From: Streptomyces sp. NRRL F-5122
Lineage (GTDB): Bacteria; Actinomycetota; Actinomycetes; Streptomycetales; Streptomycetaceae
DNA: 64,000 nucleotides
Direction: 5' to 3'
Assembly: GCF_001507435.1 (NCBI RefSeq)
Contig: NZ_LMWH01000243.1
Span: forward strand, 124,001 to 188,000
Shown in pieces: positions 17,864 to 26,673 of the stretch. Positions within the stretch are counted from its first letter, which is position 1. Every line of letters begins with the position of its first letter. A program made the position numbers and the translations under genes. The notes below the pieces were generated by a model. That model saw only the letters and a list, made by a program, of their open reading frames with translations. It was not told the DNA's origin and did not search any database.

Positions 17864-19378
17864 TCAACGCCTGCGCCCGGGCGTCCCGTTCCCGGTCATG
17901 CCGAGCCATCCGGCGAGCTTGCCGCCCTGGCCGACCGCCCGCAGACGCTTCTCCGCCGCGTCGCGGACCTGGTCGGTGGTGACCACGAGGAGTTCGTCCC
18001 CGCGCCGCAGCTCCGTGGTCGGCAGCGGCACGAACGACTTTCCCTCCCGGACCACGAGCGTGACCGCGGCACCGGCCGGCAGGCGCAGCTCGCTGACCTC
18101 GACGCCGTGCATCCGTGAGCCCTCGGGGATCGCGACGGACAGCAGATGCCCGCGCAGCCGCTCCAGGGGCGCCGACTCGATGCCGAGGTCGGAGGCCTCG
18201 GGGTCGCCGGCCAGGCGCAGCGTGCGGGCCAGCCAGGGCAGTGTCGGGCCCTGGACCAGGGTGTACGCGACCACGAGGACGAAGACGATGTTGAAGATGT
18301 GGCGACTGGCGGCGACGCCGTTCACCATCGGGATCGTGGCCAGGATGATGGGCACCGCGCCGCGCAGGCCGGCCCATGACATGAGCGTCTGTTCCTGCCA
18401 AGGCAGCCGGAAGGGCAGCAGACTCACCACCACGCTCAGCGGCCGCGCCACCATGGTCAGCACCAGGCCGATGACCAGGGCGGGCAGTACGTCGGCGCCC
18501 AGTTCGTGCGGGGTCACCAGCAGACCGAGCAGGACGAACATGCCGATCTGCGCGATCCAGCCGAGCCCCTCGGCGAAGCCGCGCGTCGCGGGCCAGTGCG
18601 GCAGCTTCGCGTTGCCGAGCATCATCGACGCGAGGTACACGGCGAGGAAGCCGCTGCCGTGGGCCAGCGCACCGGCCGCGTAGGCCGCGACCGCGATGGC
18701 CATGACGGCGATCGGGTACAGGCCGGAGGCGGGCAGGGCCACGTGCCGCAGGCCCCAGGAGCCCAGCCAGCCGACCGCGAGGCCGATCGCGGCTCCGACG
18801 GCCAGCTCCGCGACGATCGTCAGCAGCAGTGTGTACCAGTGCTCCACCGGGCCGGCCGCGGAGAAGGCGACGACGAGGATCACCACCGGGGCGTCGTTGA
18901 AGCCGGATTCGGCTTCCAGGGCCCCGGTCACGCGCGTGGGCAGCGGGACCCTGCGCAGCACCGAGAAGACCGCCGCCGCGTCGGTCGACGACACCACCGC
19001 TCCGATGATGAGCGACTGCCGCCACTCGAGCCCGGTCAGGAAGTGCGCGCCGACCGCCGTGACACCGACGCTCACCGCGACACCGATCAGCGCCATGGAG
19101 GTGGCCGCGGACAGCGCCGGCCGGATGTCCTTCCACTTCGTACCGAGACCGCCCTCCGCCAGGATCACGACCAGAGCCGCGTATCCGATGACCTGGGTGA
19201 GTTCGGCGTTGTCGAAGTGGATGTCGCCGACGCCGTCCTGGCCCATGGCGATGCCGATGCCCAGGTAGATGAGCAGGCTGGGGAGCCCGCTGCGCGACGA
19301 GATCCGAACCGCTGCCACCGCGATGAGCAGAACGAGCGAGCAGACGAGCAGGAGCTGGTTGAGGTGGTGGACAGTCAG
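17864..19378 (-). CDS. K+/H+ antiporter (CPA1, NhaP2/CvrA-like), CTG start
   Basis: 504 aa when started at CTG 19378. About 12 membrane segments fill residues 1-400, including GVVSS-type ion site motif IIGAVVSSTDAAAVFSVL and ESGFNDAPVVILV with the conserved Asn-Asp pair. The C-terminal part (about 410-490) is a TrkA-C domain (EVSELRLPAGAAVTLVVREG, RRGDELLVV), a nucleotide or K+ sensing module. Starting at GTG 19318 would delete 20 residues of TM1 (TVHHLNQLLLVCSLVLLIA); the CTG has GAAGGGA 8 nt upstream. It exports K+ (or Na+) in exchange for protons. Confidence 0.87.
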   Translation of the reverse strand: MTVHHLNQLLLVCSLVLLIAVAAVRISSRSGLPSLLIYLGIGIAMGQDGVGDIHFDNAELTQVIGYAALVVILAEGGLGTKWKDIRPALSAATSMALIGVAVSVGVTAVGAHFLTGLEWRQSLIIGAVVSSTDAAAVFSVLRRVPLPTRVTGALEAESGFNDAPVVILVVAFSAAGPVEHWYTLLLTIVAELAVGAAIGLAVGWLGSWGLRHVALPASGLYPIAVMAIAVAAYAAGALAHGSGFLAVYLASMMLGNAKLPHWPATRGFAEGLGWIAQIGMFVLLGLLVTPHELGADVLPALVIGLVLTMVARPLSVVVSLLPFRLPWQEQTLMSWAGLRGAVPIILATIPMVNGVAASRHIFNIVFVLVVAYTLVQGPTLPWLARTLRLAGDPEASDLGIESAPLERLRGHLLSVAIPEGSRMHGVEVSELRLPAGAAVTLVVREGKSFVPLPTTELRRGDELLVVTTDQVRDAAEKRLRAVGQGGKLAGWLGMTGNGTPGRRR

Positions 19379-19647
19379 CGGCCGTTCCCTTCTCGCAGTG
19401 CGGGAGCCGCGATGCGAACGCCCCGATCCGAGCTGCTGAAGCCGGTGCGGGCTTCAGGACAACTACTTCGTTACCTTACCTAACTCTTGACGCTTTCTTG
19501 ACATTCCTGCGATCTGATCGAACTTCAGTCCGGGCCGGATCCGGACTCCGCGTCAAGGCATGCCGGGCCCTGCGCCTATGGTTGCTCCAGCGCTCAGTAG
19601 AAAGCACAGCCCGCCCTGCCGCTCGTGTTAGGACAGCAAGGACAGCG
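19379..19647. other. divergent promoter region, antiporter / acylase
   Basis: 269 bp. Contains two -35-like boxes, TTGACG (19487) and TTGACA (19498), facing the acylase gene, but no clear -10 at the right distance. TTACCTTACCTAAC at 19470-19485 is a short direct repeat. Confidence 0.4.
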
Positions 19648-22392
19648 ATGCCCGCCAACACCAACGCCTCTTCCGGCCAGAAGCCCGGCAAGTCCGGCAG
19701 GAGGAAAGGGCGCAGAGCCCGTCTGCTTCTGATCGTCCTGGTTCTGGCCCTTGTGGGAGGGTTCGGTTACGGAGGGTACTGGTCCGTCAGCACCGTGCGA
19801 GCTTCCTTCCCGCAGACCAGTGGGTCGATCACGCTCGAAGGCCTGTCGGGCCCCGTCGACGTCAAGCGCGACGGTTACGGGATCCCGCAGATCTACGCCT
19901 CGTCCGACGAGGACCTCTTCATGGCGCAGGGTTATGTCCAGGCGCAGGACCGGTTCTACGAGATGGACGTGCGCCGGCACCTGACCTCGGGGCGCCTGTC
20001 CGAGATGTTCGGCAAGAGTCAGGTCAAGAACGACGAGTTCCTGCGGACCCTCGGCTGGGACCGGGTCGCCGAGCAGGAGTACGACACCAAGCTGTCCCCC
20101 TCGACGAAGAAGTACCTCGATGCCTACGCCAAGGGCGTCAACGCCTACCTGAAGGGCAAGAGCGGCAAGGACATCTCCTTGGAGTACGCCGCGCTGGGCC
20201 TCGTCAACGACTACAAGCCGCAGCAGTGGACCCCGGTCGACTCGGTGTCCTGGCTCAAGGCGATGGCCTGGGACCTGCGCGGCAACATGCAGGACGAGAT
20301 CGACCGCTCCCTGATGACCAGCCGTCTCGGCCCGAAGCAGATCGACGACCTCTACCCGGACTACCCGTACAGCCGGAACAAGCCGATCGTCCGGACCGGC
20401 CAGTACAACGAGATCACCAAGGCGTTCGAGCAGAGCGGCTCCACGGGCACGCAGTCGTCGACCGGCACCTCCACGGCGAACTCGTCGTCCTCGGCCCTCC
20501 AGAGCCAGCTCGCGGGCCTCTACAACGTCCTGGACAACGTTCCGACCGCCGTCGGAGTGAACGGCAACGGCATCGGCTCCAACTCCTGGGTCGTGGACGG
20601 CAAGCACACCATCACCGGTAAGCCGTTGCTGGCCAACGACCCGCATCTGTCGGCCTCGCTGCCGTCCGTCTGGTACCAGATGGGCCTGCACTGCACCACG
20701 CTCTCCAGCAAGTGCCAGTACGACGTCACCGGCTACACCTTCGCGGGCATGCCCGGCGTGATAATCGGCCACAACAAGGACATCGCCTGGGGCATGACCA
20801 ACTCCGGGGTGGACGTCACCGACCTCTACCTGGAGAAGCTGTCGGGCAGCGGCTACCTCTACGACAACAAGGTGCGCCCGTTCACCACCCGCACCGAGAC
20901 GATCAAGGTCGCCGGCGGCGATTCCAAGAAGATCGTCGTACGGGAGACGAACAACGGGCCGTTGCTGTCCGACCGTGACGACGAGCTGGTCAAGGTCGGC
21001 AAGAAGGCGACGGTCGAGACCGCGGCACCCGACCGCGGCGACGGCTACGGCATCGCCCTGCGCTGGACCGCCCTGGACCCGGGCACCTCCATGGACGCCG
21101 TCTTCGCGATCGACAAGGCGTCGAACTGGGACGAGTTCCGGTTGGCGTCCCGTTCCTTCGACGTGCCGTCGCAGAACCTGGTCTACGCGGACACCAAGGG
21201 CAACATCGGCTACCAGCTGCCGGGCAAGATCCCGGTGCGCGGCAAGGGGAACGGCCGGCTGCCCTCGCCGGGCTGGGACTCCGCGTACAGCTGGACCGGC
21301 AAGTACATCCCGCAGAACGCGCTGCCCTACGAGTTCAACCCGTCGCGGGGCTACATCGTCACCGCCAACCAGGCCGTGATCGACAAGAGCAAGTACCCCT
21401 ACACGCTCACCACGGACTGGGGGTACGGCACGCGCAGTCAGCGGATCACCGACCTGATCGAGTCGAAGATCAAGGGCGGCGGCAAGATGTCGACCGACGA
21501 CATGCGCCAGATCCAGCTCGACAACTTCAGCGACATCGCCAGGCTGCTGGTGCCCAAGCTCCTCAAGATCGACGTCTCCGACAAGAACGTCCGCGAGGCG
21601 CAGAAGCTGCTCGAGGGCTGGGACTACACACAGGACGCCGACTCGGCGGCGGCCGCGTACTTCAACGCCGTCTGGCGCAACATCCTCAAGCTCGCCTTCG
21701 GCAACAAGCTGCCCAAGGAGCTCCGCGTCAAGAGCCAGTGCCTGTGGGTCGAGCCGGCCGACAGCACCGGGCCCGCGGACGAGGACCAGAAGGTGCGCGA
21801 GTGCGGTGAGCGGGACGCGGACCAGGCGCAGCCGGACGGCGGCGACCGGTGGTTCCAGGTGGTGAACAACATCATCAACGACCAGACGAACGACTGGTGG
21901 CACCTGCCCAAGACCCGCACCCAGAAGGCCACCACGACGCGCGACGACCTGTTCAAGCGCGCACTGACGGACGCGCGCTGGGAGCTGACCGCCAAGCTCG
22001 GCAAGGACATCGACACCTGGAACTGGGGCCGGCTGCACCGCCTGTTCCTGAAGAATCAGACCCTCGGCACCAGCGGTCCCGGGGTGCTGCAGTACATGCT
22101 CAACCGGGGCCCGTGGAAGCTCGACGGCGGCGAGGCGACGGTGAACGCCAGCGGCTGGAACGCGGCGGGCGGCTACAGCGTCGTGTGGGTTCCGTCGATG
22201 CGGATGGTGGTCAACCTGGCCGACCTCGACAAGTCCAAGTGGATCAACCTCACCGGCGCCTCCGGCCACGCCTACAGCGCCCACTACACCGATCAGACGG
22301 ACAAATGGGCCCAGGGCGAGCTGCTGTCGTGGAGCTTCTCCAAGACGGCGGTCGACAAGAGCACGACCGACACCCTCGTGCTCGAGCCCTGA
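19648..22392 (+). CDS. penicillin acylase family protein (secreted or anchored Ntn hydrolase)
   Basis: 914 aa. A basic N-terminus and one hydrophobic segment (about 27-48) suggest a signal anchor. The alpha chain (about 60-290) contains DVKRDGYGIPQIYASSDEDL and MAQGYVQAQDRFYEMD. A low-complexity Ser/Thr linker (about 268-290) leads to the autocleavage site: Gly310-Ser311 in GIGSNSWVV, Ser311 becoming the N-terminal nucleophile of the beta chain. PLLANDPHLSASLPSVWYQ and AGMPGVIIGHNKDIAWG are beta-chain signatures. AAGGA precedes ATG 19648. Family members hydrolyse acyl-amide bonds of beta-lactams, acyl-homoserine lactones or lipopeptides; the substrate here is open. Confidence 0.9.
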   Translation: MPANTNASSGQKPGKSGRRKGRRARLLLIVLVLALVGGFGYGGYWSVSTVRASFPQTSGSITLEGLSGPVDVKRDGYGIPQIYASSDEDLFMAQGYVQAQDRFYEMDVRRHLTSGRLSEMFGKSQVKNDEFLRTLGWDRVAEQEYDTKLSPSTKKYLDAYAKGVNAYLKGKSGKDISLEYAALGLVNDYKPQQWTPVDSVSWLKAMAWDLRGNMQDEIDRSLMTSRLGPKQIDDLYPDYPYSRNKPIVRTGQYNEITKAFEQSGSTGTQSSTGTSTANSSSSALQSQLAGLYNVLDNVPTAVGVNGNGIGSNSWVVDGKHTITGKPLLANDPHLSASLPSVWYQMGLHCTTLSSKCQYDVTGYTFAGMPGVIIGHNKDIAWGMTNSGVDVTDLYLEKLSGSGYLYDNKVRPFTTRTETIKVAGGDSKKIVVRETNNGPLLSDRDDELVKVGKKATVETAAPDRGDGYGIALRWTALDPGTSMDAVFAIDKASNWDEFRLASRSFDVPSQNLVYADTKGNIGYQLPGKIPVRGKGNGRLPSPGWDSAYSWTGKYIPQNALPYEFNPSRGYIVTANQAVIDKSKYPYTLTTDWGYGTRSQRITDLIESKIKGGGKMSTDDMRQIQLDNFSDIARLLVPKLLKIDVSDKNVREAQKLLEGWDYTQDADSAAAAYFNAVWRNILKLAFGNKLPKELRVKSQCLWVEPADSTGPADEDQKVRECGERDADQAQPDGGDRWFQVVNNIINDQTNDWWHLPKTRTQKATTTRDDLFKRALTDARWELTAKLGKDIDTWNWGRLHRLFLKNQTLGTSGPGVLQYMLNRGPWKLDGGEATVNASGWNAAGGYSVVWVPSMRMVVNLADLDKSKWINLTGASGHAYSAHYTDQTDKWAQGELLSWSFSKTAVDKSTTDTLVLEP

Positions 22393-22402
22393 CGGACGCC
22401 TC

Positions 22403-22450
22403 GATGTGGAACCGGCCCCGCACGCGCGCGTGCGGGGCCGGTTCCACATC
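22403..22450. terminator. 48-bp perfect palindrome, bidirectional terminator
   Basis: 22-bp arms around CGCG, the whole block self-complementary. It lies between two convergent genes and overlaps the last codon of the minus-strand one. Confidence 0.8.
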
Positions 22451-23093
22451 AAGCGGGTTGCCGGCGACCGGGCGGGGACTCCCGGAAACGGCGCACGCCC
22501 GAGGGGGTCACCACCGCGTGCACCGGCCGGTCGTGGGGCTCCTCGGGTACGCGCTCCACGACCTCCGTGTCGTACAGGAGCACCACCAGGGCCGGGTCGG
22601 CGCCCGCACGCTCCAGACGGGCCAGTACACGGTCGTACGAGCCCCCGCCGCGGCCGAGACGCATACCGCACGCGTCGACCGCCACACCGGGCAGCAGCAC
22701 GGCGTCCGCCCGCCCCACGGCCTCCGGGCCCAGACGCTCTCCGGCCGGCTCCAGGAGGGCCATCCGTCCGCCGTGCCGGACGCGTACGAGGGATCCGGGC
22801 CCGGCGTACACGCCCCAGTCGAGGTCGTTGTCCGGCAGGAGGACCGGCAGCAGCACCCGCACGTCCCGTGCGCGCAGCGCGTCCAGCAGGGGTGTGGTCC
22901 CCGGTTCGCCGCCCACGGAGACGTACGCGGCCACCGTGCGGGCGCGCGCCAGCTCGGGCAACTCGAGCGCCCGCCCGGCCAGTGCGTCCGCCGCCTCACG
23001 TACGTCACCGGACGTCAACCTGTTTCTCATCTCGAGGAGCCTTCGCCGCAACATTCGCTTGCCAGGCTCGGCCTGGTCTCCCATGGGAACCAC
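22449..23093 (-). CDS. 5-formyltetrahydrofolate cyclo-ligase
   Basis: 214 aa. The family core is present: KRMLRRRLLEMRNRLT at the N-terminus, VAAYVSVGGEPGTTPLLDAL, and the ATP/folate loop VDACGMRLGRGGGSYDRVLARL, which contains the G-R-G-G-G-Y/S-D signature, followed by VERVPEEPHDRPVHAVVTPSG. It converts 5-formyl-THF with ATP to 5,10-methenyl-THF. The start may be GTG 23093 or ATG 23084; GCAGGG lies 11 nt before the former. It is divergent from galU across 95 bp containing the palindrome CTCATATGAG at 23123. Confidence 0.9.
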   Translation of the reverse strand: MVPMGDQAEPGKRMLRRRLLEMRNRLTSGDVREAADALAGRALELPELARARTVAAYVSVGGEPGTTPLLDALRARDVRVLLPVLLPDNDLDWGVYAGPGSLVRVRHGGRMALLEPAGERLGPEAVGRADAVLLPGVAVDACGMRLGRGGGSYDRVLARLERAGADPALVVLLYDTEVVERVPEEPHDRPVHAVVTPSGVRRFRESPPGRRQPA

Positions 23094-23175
23094 TGGTCAG
23101 TGCCCTGCCCTTCCTCAATGCGCTCATATGAGAGCGAATTAGCCGGAGGCGCAGATTCAGTACATAGCCACCGGA

Positions 23176-23181
23176 TATGGT
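23176..23181 (+). promoter_or_regulatory. leaderless-type -10 of galU
   Basis: TATGGT, 7 nt, then ATG 23189. This argues for ATG 23189 over the in-frame ATG 23177, which lies within the box. Confidence 0.5.
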
Positions 23182-23188
23182 TGTGAGC

Positions 23189-24091
23189 ATGACTGAGTCG
23201 CACCCCAGGATCACCAAGGCTGTCATTCCCGCAGCAGGCCTTGGCACGCGGTTCCTGCCGGCCACCAAAGCCACCCCCAAAGAGATGCTGCCGGTCGTCG
23301 ACAAGCCCGCGATCCAGTACGTGGTCGAAGAGGCCGTGTCCGCGGGGCTCGACGACGTTCTGATGATCACCGGCCGCAACAAGCGGCCCCTCGAGGACCA
23401 CTTCGACCGCAACTACGAGCTCGAATCCGCCCTGCAGAAGAAGGGCGACGCCGCACGGCTCGCGAAGGTCCAGGAGTCCAGCGACCTCGCCACGATGCAC
23501 TACGTGCGCCAGGGCGACCCCAAGGGCCTCGGGCACGCCGTGCTCTGCGCCGCACCGCACGTCGGCCACGAGCCGTTCGCCGTCCTGCTCGGTGACGACC
23601 TGATCGACCCGCGCGACCCCCTGCTCGCGCGCATGGTCGAGGTCCAGGAGCGCAACGGCGGCAGCGTCATCGCCCTGATGGAGGTCGCGCCCGAGCAGAT
23701 CCACCTCTACGGCAGCGCCGCCGTCGAACCCACCGAGGACGGCGACGTCGTCAGGGTGACCGGCCTGGTCGAGAAGCCGGAGCCGAAGGACGCCCCGTCG
23801 AACTACGCGGTCATCGGCCGCTACGTCCTCGACCCGCAGATCTTCGAGATACTCCGCAAGACCGAGCCGGGCCGTGGCGGCGAGATCCAGCTCACCGACG
23901 CCCTCCAGCAGCTCGCGCAGGACGAGAAGGTCGGCGGTCCCGTGCACGGTGTCGTCTTCAAGGGCCGCCGTTATGACACCGGCGACCGTGGCGACTATCT
24001 GCGTGCCATTGTCAGACTCGCGTGCGAACGTGAAGATCTGGGTCCGGACTTCCGGACCTGGCTTCGCAGTTACGTGAACGAGGAGATGTAG
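23189..24091 (+). CDS. galU: UTP-glucose-1-phosphate uridylyltransferase
   Basis: 300 aa. The nucleotide-binding signature AVIPAAGLGTRFLPATKATPKEM-type loop is at residues 10-32, with the catalytic Arg and Lys. LGDDLIDPRDPLL carries the metal-binding Asp, and VEKPEPKDAPSNYAVIGRYV the sugar site. It makes UDP-glucose for cell-wall glycans, trehalose and glycogen-linked metabolism. The moeA gene starts 5 bp downstream, so the two are probably co-transcribed, although their functions differ. Confidence 0.94.
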   Translation: MTESHPRITKAVIPAAGLGTRFLPATKATPKEMLPVVDKPAIQYVVEEAVSAGLDDVLMITGRNKRPLEDHFDRNYELESALQKKGDAARLAKVQESSDLATMHYVRQGDPKGLGHAVLCAAPHVGHEPFAVLLGDDLIDPRDPLLARMVEVQERNGGSVIALMEVAPEQIHLYGSAAVEPTEDGDVVRVTGLVEKPEPKDAPSNYAVIGRYVLDPQIFEILRKTEPGRGGEIQLTDALQQLAQDEKVGGPVHGVVFKGRRYDTGDRGDYLRAIVRLACEREDLGPDFRTWLRSYVNEEM

Positions 24092-24096
24092 GGAAT

Positions 24097-25419
24097 TTGA
24101 GCGCCGCCGCGACCCGCACCACCGGCCAGGACCACCTCTGGTCGGTGGACGACCATCTGGAGGACATCCTCGCCGGCATCCGGCCTCTCGAGCCCATCGA
24201 GCTGCAATTGCTCGACGCCCAGGGGTGCGTGCTGGTCGACGACGTCACGGTCCCGGTCTCGCTTCCGCCGTTCGACAACAGCTCGATGGACGGATACGCG
24301 GTACGGGTCGCGGACGTCGCGGGCGCGAGCGAGGAGTTCCCGGCCGTCCTCACGGTGGTCGGGGACGTCGCGGCGGGCTCGGCCGGCGCGATGCGGGTGG
24401 GTCCGGGCGAGGCCGCGCGCATCATGACCGGCGCCCCGCTGCCGCCCGGTGCGGAGGCCGTCGTCCCCGTCGAGTGGACCGACGGCGGTCTCGGCGGGGG
24501 TCCCGTCTCCGGGATGCCGGCCCGCAGTCTTTCCCCCGAGGGCGCCTCGGGGCAGGTGCGGGTGCACCGTCCGGCCGGGGCGCGTGCGCATGTGCGGGAC
24601 AAGGGCAGCGATGTGAGGGCCGGCGACCTCGCCCTCGAGGCGGGTACCGTGCTCGGTCCGCCGCAGATCGGGCTGCTCGCCGCCATCGGCCGGGGCACGG
24701 TGCGGGTGCGCCCCCGCCCGCGCGTGGTCGTCATGTCCACCGGAAGCGAACTGGTCCAGCCCGACGAGGAGTTGGCGGCCGGCCAGATCTACGACTCCAA
24801 CAGCTTCGCCCTCACCGCCGCCGCGCGGGACGCCGGGGCCATCGCCTACCGGGTCGGCGCCGTCGCCGACGACGCCGACACCCTGCGGTCCACCGTCGAG
24901 GACCAGCTCGTCCGCGCCGACCTCGTGGTCACCACCGGCGGGGTGAGCGTCGGAGCGTACGACGTCGTCAAGGAGGCGCTCTCCTCCGTCGGCGACGAGG
25001 ACGAGCCGGGCGGCGGCATCGAGTTCCGCAAGCTCGCCATGCAGCCGGGCAAGCCACAGGGCTTCGGTTCCATCGGCCCCGACCACACACCGCTGCTCGC
25101 CCTGCCGGGCAACCCGGTGTCGTCGTACGTCTCCTTCGAGCTGTTCGTGCGTCCCGCGATCCGCACCCTCATGGGGCTGCAGGAGGTGCACCGGCCCAGG
25201 GTCAAGGCCGTCCTCACCGCGGACAAGGCACTGACCTCGCCCGAGGGGCGCAGGCAGTTCCTCCGCGGGAAGTACGCGGACGGGCAGGTGACCCCGGTCG
25301 GCGGCGCCGGCTCGCATCTGGTCGCGGCACTCGCGCACGCCGACGCTCTGATCGTCGTGCCCGAGGACCACACGTCCGTCGAGCCGGGTGCCGAGGTCGA
25401 GGTCGTCCTCCTCGGCTGA
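24097..25419 (+). CDS. glp: gephyrin-like molybdotransferase Glp / MoeA
   Basis: 440 aa with the full MoeA layout. Domain I-II (1-190) includes VSLPPFDNSSMDGYAVR and RIMTGAPLPPGAEAVVPVE. Domain III (about 205-350) is the MPT-binding fold with VVTTGGVSVGAYDVVKEAL and LALPGNPVSSYVSFELFV, the Asp and Pro-Gly-Asn-Pro loop of active enzymes intact. Domain IV (about 360-440) ends the protein. It inserts molybdate into adenylylated molybdopterin. Near relatives next to glpR/sepX act in Corynebacterium as the divisome scaffold Glp. TTG start at 24097, 5 bp after galU, behind AGGGA. Confidence 0.88.
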   Translation: MSAAATRTTGQDHLWSVDDHLEDILAGIRPLEPIELQLLDAQGCVLVDDVTVPVSLPPFDNSSMDGYAVRVADVAGASEEFPAVLTVVGDVAAGSAGAMRVGPGEAARIMTGAPLPPGAEAVVPVEWTDGGLGGGPVSGMPARSLSPEGASGQVRVHRPAGARAHVRDKGSDVRAGDLALEAGTVLGPPQIGLLAAIGRGTVRVRPRPRVVVMSTGSELVQPDEELAAGQIYDSNSFALTAAARDAGAIAYRVGAVADDADTLRSTVEDQLVRADLVVTTGGVSVGAYDVVKEALSSVGDEDEPGGGIEFRKLAMQPGKPQGFGSIGPDHTPLLALPGNPVSSYVSFELFVRPAIRTLMGLQEVHRPRVKAVLTADKALTSPEGRRQFLRGKYADGQVTPVGGAGSHLVAALAHADALIVVPEDHTSVEPGAEVEVVLLG

Positions 25420-25615
25420 CGCGCGCCCGCCCGCGCGGGGCGGCGCGGAGGCACTCCGGGCCGGGCGTGTTGCCCTGTCCGGGGTCCCTTCCTGGTCGGA
25501 GGGCCCGTTCACCGGACCTTGCTCCGGTGATCGCGCGCCCGTGGCGGTACCGTGTCGCGCACAGCAGCCCCGCGCGCCGTACCGCGCCGGGCAGGGACCG
25601 GGAGCGCCGCAGCAG

Positions 25616-26095
25616 ATGAGTACGCACGACCGACTGACCCACATCGACGACGCGGGCGCGGCCCGCATGGTCGACGTCTCCGGGAAGGACGTGACCGAGC
25701 GCACCGCGCGCGCCAGCGGTCGCGTGCTCGTCTCGCCGCGTGTGGTGGAACTGCTGCGCGGCGAGGGAGTCCCCAAGGGCGACGCACTCGCCACCGCGCG
25801 GATCGCGGGGATCATGGGCGCGAAGCGCACGCCCGACCTCATTCCCCTGTGCCACCCACTGGCGATCTCGGGTGTGAAGCTGGACCTGTCCGTCGCGGAC
25901 GACGCCGTCGAGATCACGGCGACCGTGAAGACCACCGACCGCACGGGTGTCGAGATGGAGGCGCTCACCGCGGTCGGTGTCGCGGCGCTGACCGTGATCG
26001 ACATGGTCAAGGCGGTCGACAAGGCGGCGGTGATCACGGACGTGCGGGTGGAGGAGAAGACGGGCGGCACGTCGGGCGACTGGAGCCGGGCATGA
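25616..26095 (+). CDS. moaC: cyclic pyranopterin monophosphate synthase
   Basis: 159 aa, usual length. MVDVSGKDVTERTARA opens the family, IPLCHPLAISGVKLDLSV holds the substrate pocket with the conserved CHP, and VEMEALTAVGVAALTVIDMVKA closes it with the key Lys and Asp. Together with a radical-SAM MoaA it converts GTP to cPMP, the first molybdopterin intermediate. No moaA is in this window. ATG 25616 follows the moeA stop by 196 bp; GGGAG is 13 nt upstream. The stop overlaps the mog start as ATGA. Confidence 0.93.
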   Translation: MSTHDRLTHIDDAGAARMVDVSGKDVTERTARASGRVLVSPRVVELLRGEGVPKGDALATARIAGIMGAKRTPDLIPLCHPLAISGVKLDLSVADDAVEITATVKTTDRTGVEMEALTAVGVAALTVIDMVKAVDKAAVITDVRVEEKTGGTSGDWSRA

Positions 26096-26673
26096 CGGCA
26101 CCGGGAGGCCCGCCGGTGGGCGATGCCCTGTCGGCGGCGTACGCGGCCCTGGTCGTCACCGCGTCCAACCGGGCGGCTGCGGGCGTGTACGAGGACAAGG
26201 GCGGTCCCCTCGTCGTGCAGGGGCTCCTCCGGTTCGGCTTCACGGTCGACGGGCCCTTGGTGGTCCCCGACGGGGAGCCGGTGGAGAACGCGCTGCGGAC
26301 CGGTGCCCGCGCGGGCTACGACGTGATCGTGACGACCGGGGGCACCGGCGTCTCGCCCACCGACCGCACACCCGAGGCGACCCGGGCCGTGATCGACTTC
26401 GAGGTGCCGGGCATTCCCGAGGCCATCAGGGCGTTCGGAAGAGAGAAGGTGCCGACGGCGGCCCTCTCCCGGGGACTCGCGGGAGTCGCCGGAAGGACGC
26501 TGATCGTCAACCTGCCTGGTTCCACCGGCGGGGTGAAGGACGGACTGGCCGTTCTGGAGACCCTGTTGGTGCACGCCGTCGACCAGATCCGCGGCGGCGA
26601 CCACCCGAGGGCCGAGTCGGCCGGTCCCCCGGTCGGCGAGGACGGGTCCGGACCGAGTGGGGGTGCGAGCTGA
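26092..26673 (+). CDS. mog: molybdopterin adenylyltransferase (MogA/MoaB family)
   Basis: 193 aa. VVTASNRAAAGVYEDKGGP is the family opening; YDVIVTTGGTGVSPTDRTPEAT is the MPT-binding loop with the catalytic Asp, and FGREKVPTAALSRGLAGVAG and LPGSTGGVKDGL follow. It adenylylates molybdopterin, the step before MoeA. It starts in an ATGA overlap with moaC and ends in a CTGA overlap with the acetyltransferase gene, so translation is likely coupled on both sides. The last 25 residues are a Gly/Ser/Pro tail. Confidence 0.92.
   Translation: MTAPGGPPVGDALSAAYAALVVTASNRAAAGVYEDKGGPLVVQGLLRFGFTVDGPLVVPDGEPVENALRTGARAGYDVIVTTGGTGVSPTDRTPEATRAVIDFEVPGIPEAIRAFGREKVPTAALSRGLAGVAGRTLIVNLPGSTGGVKDGLAVLETLLVHAVDQIRGGDHPRAESAGPPVGEDGSGPSGGAS

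Noticed and set aside
19466-19486. Iron-box (DmdR/DtxR) look-alike, TTAGGTAAGGTAAC on the minus strand
   Set aside because: Only about half of the 19 consensus positions match and there is no dyad.
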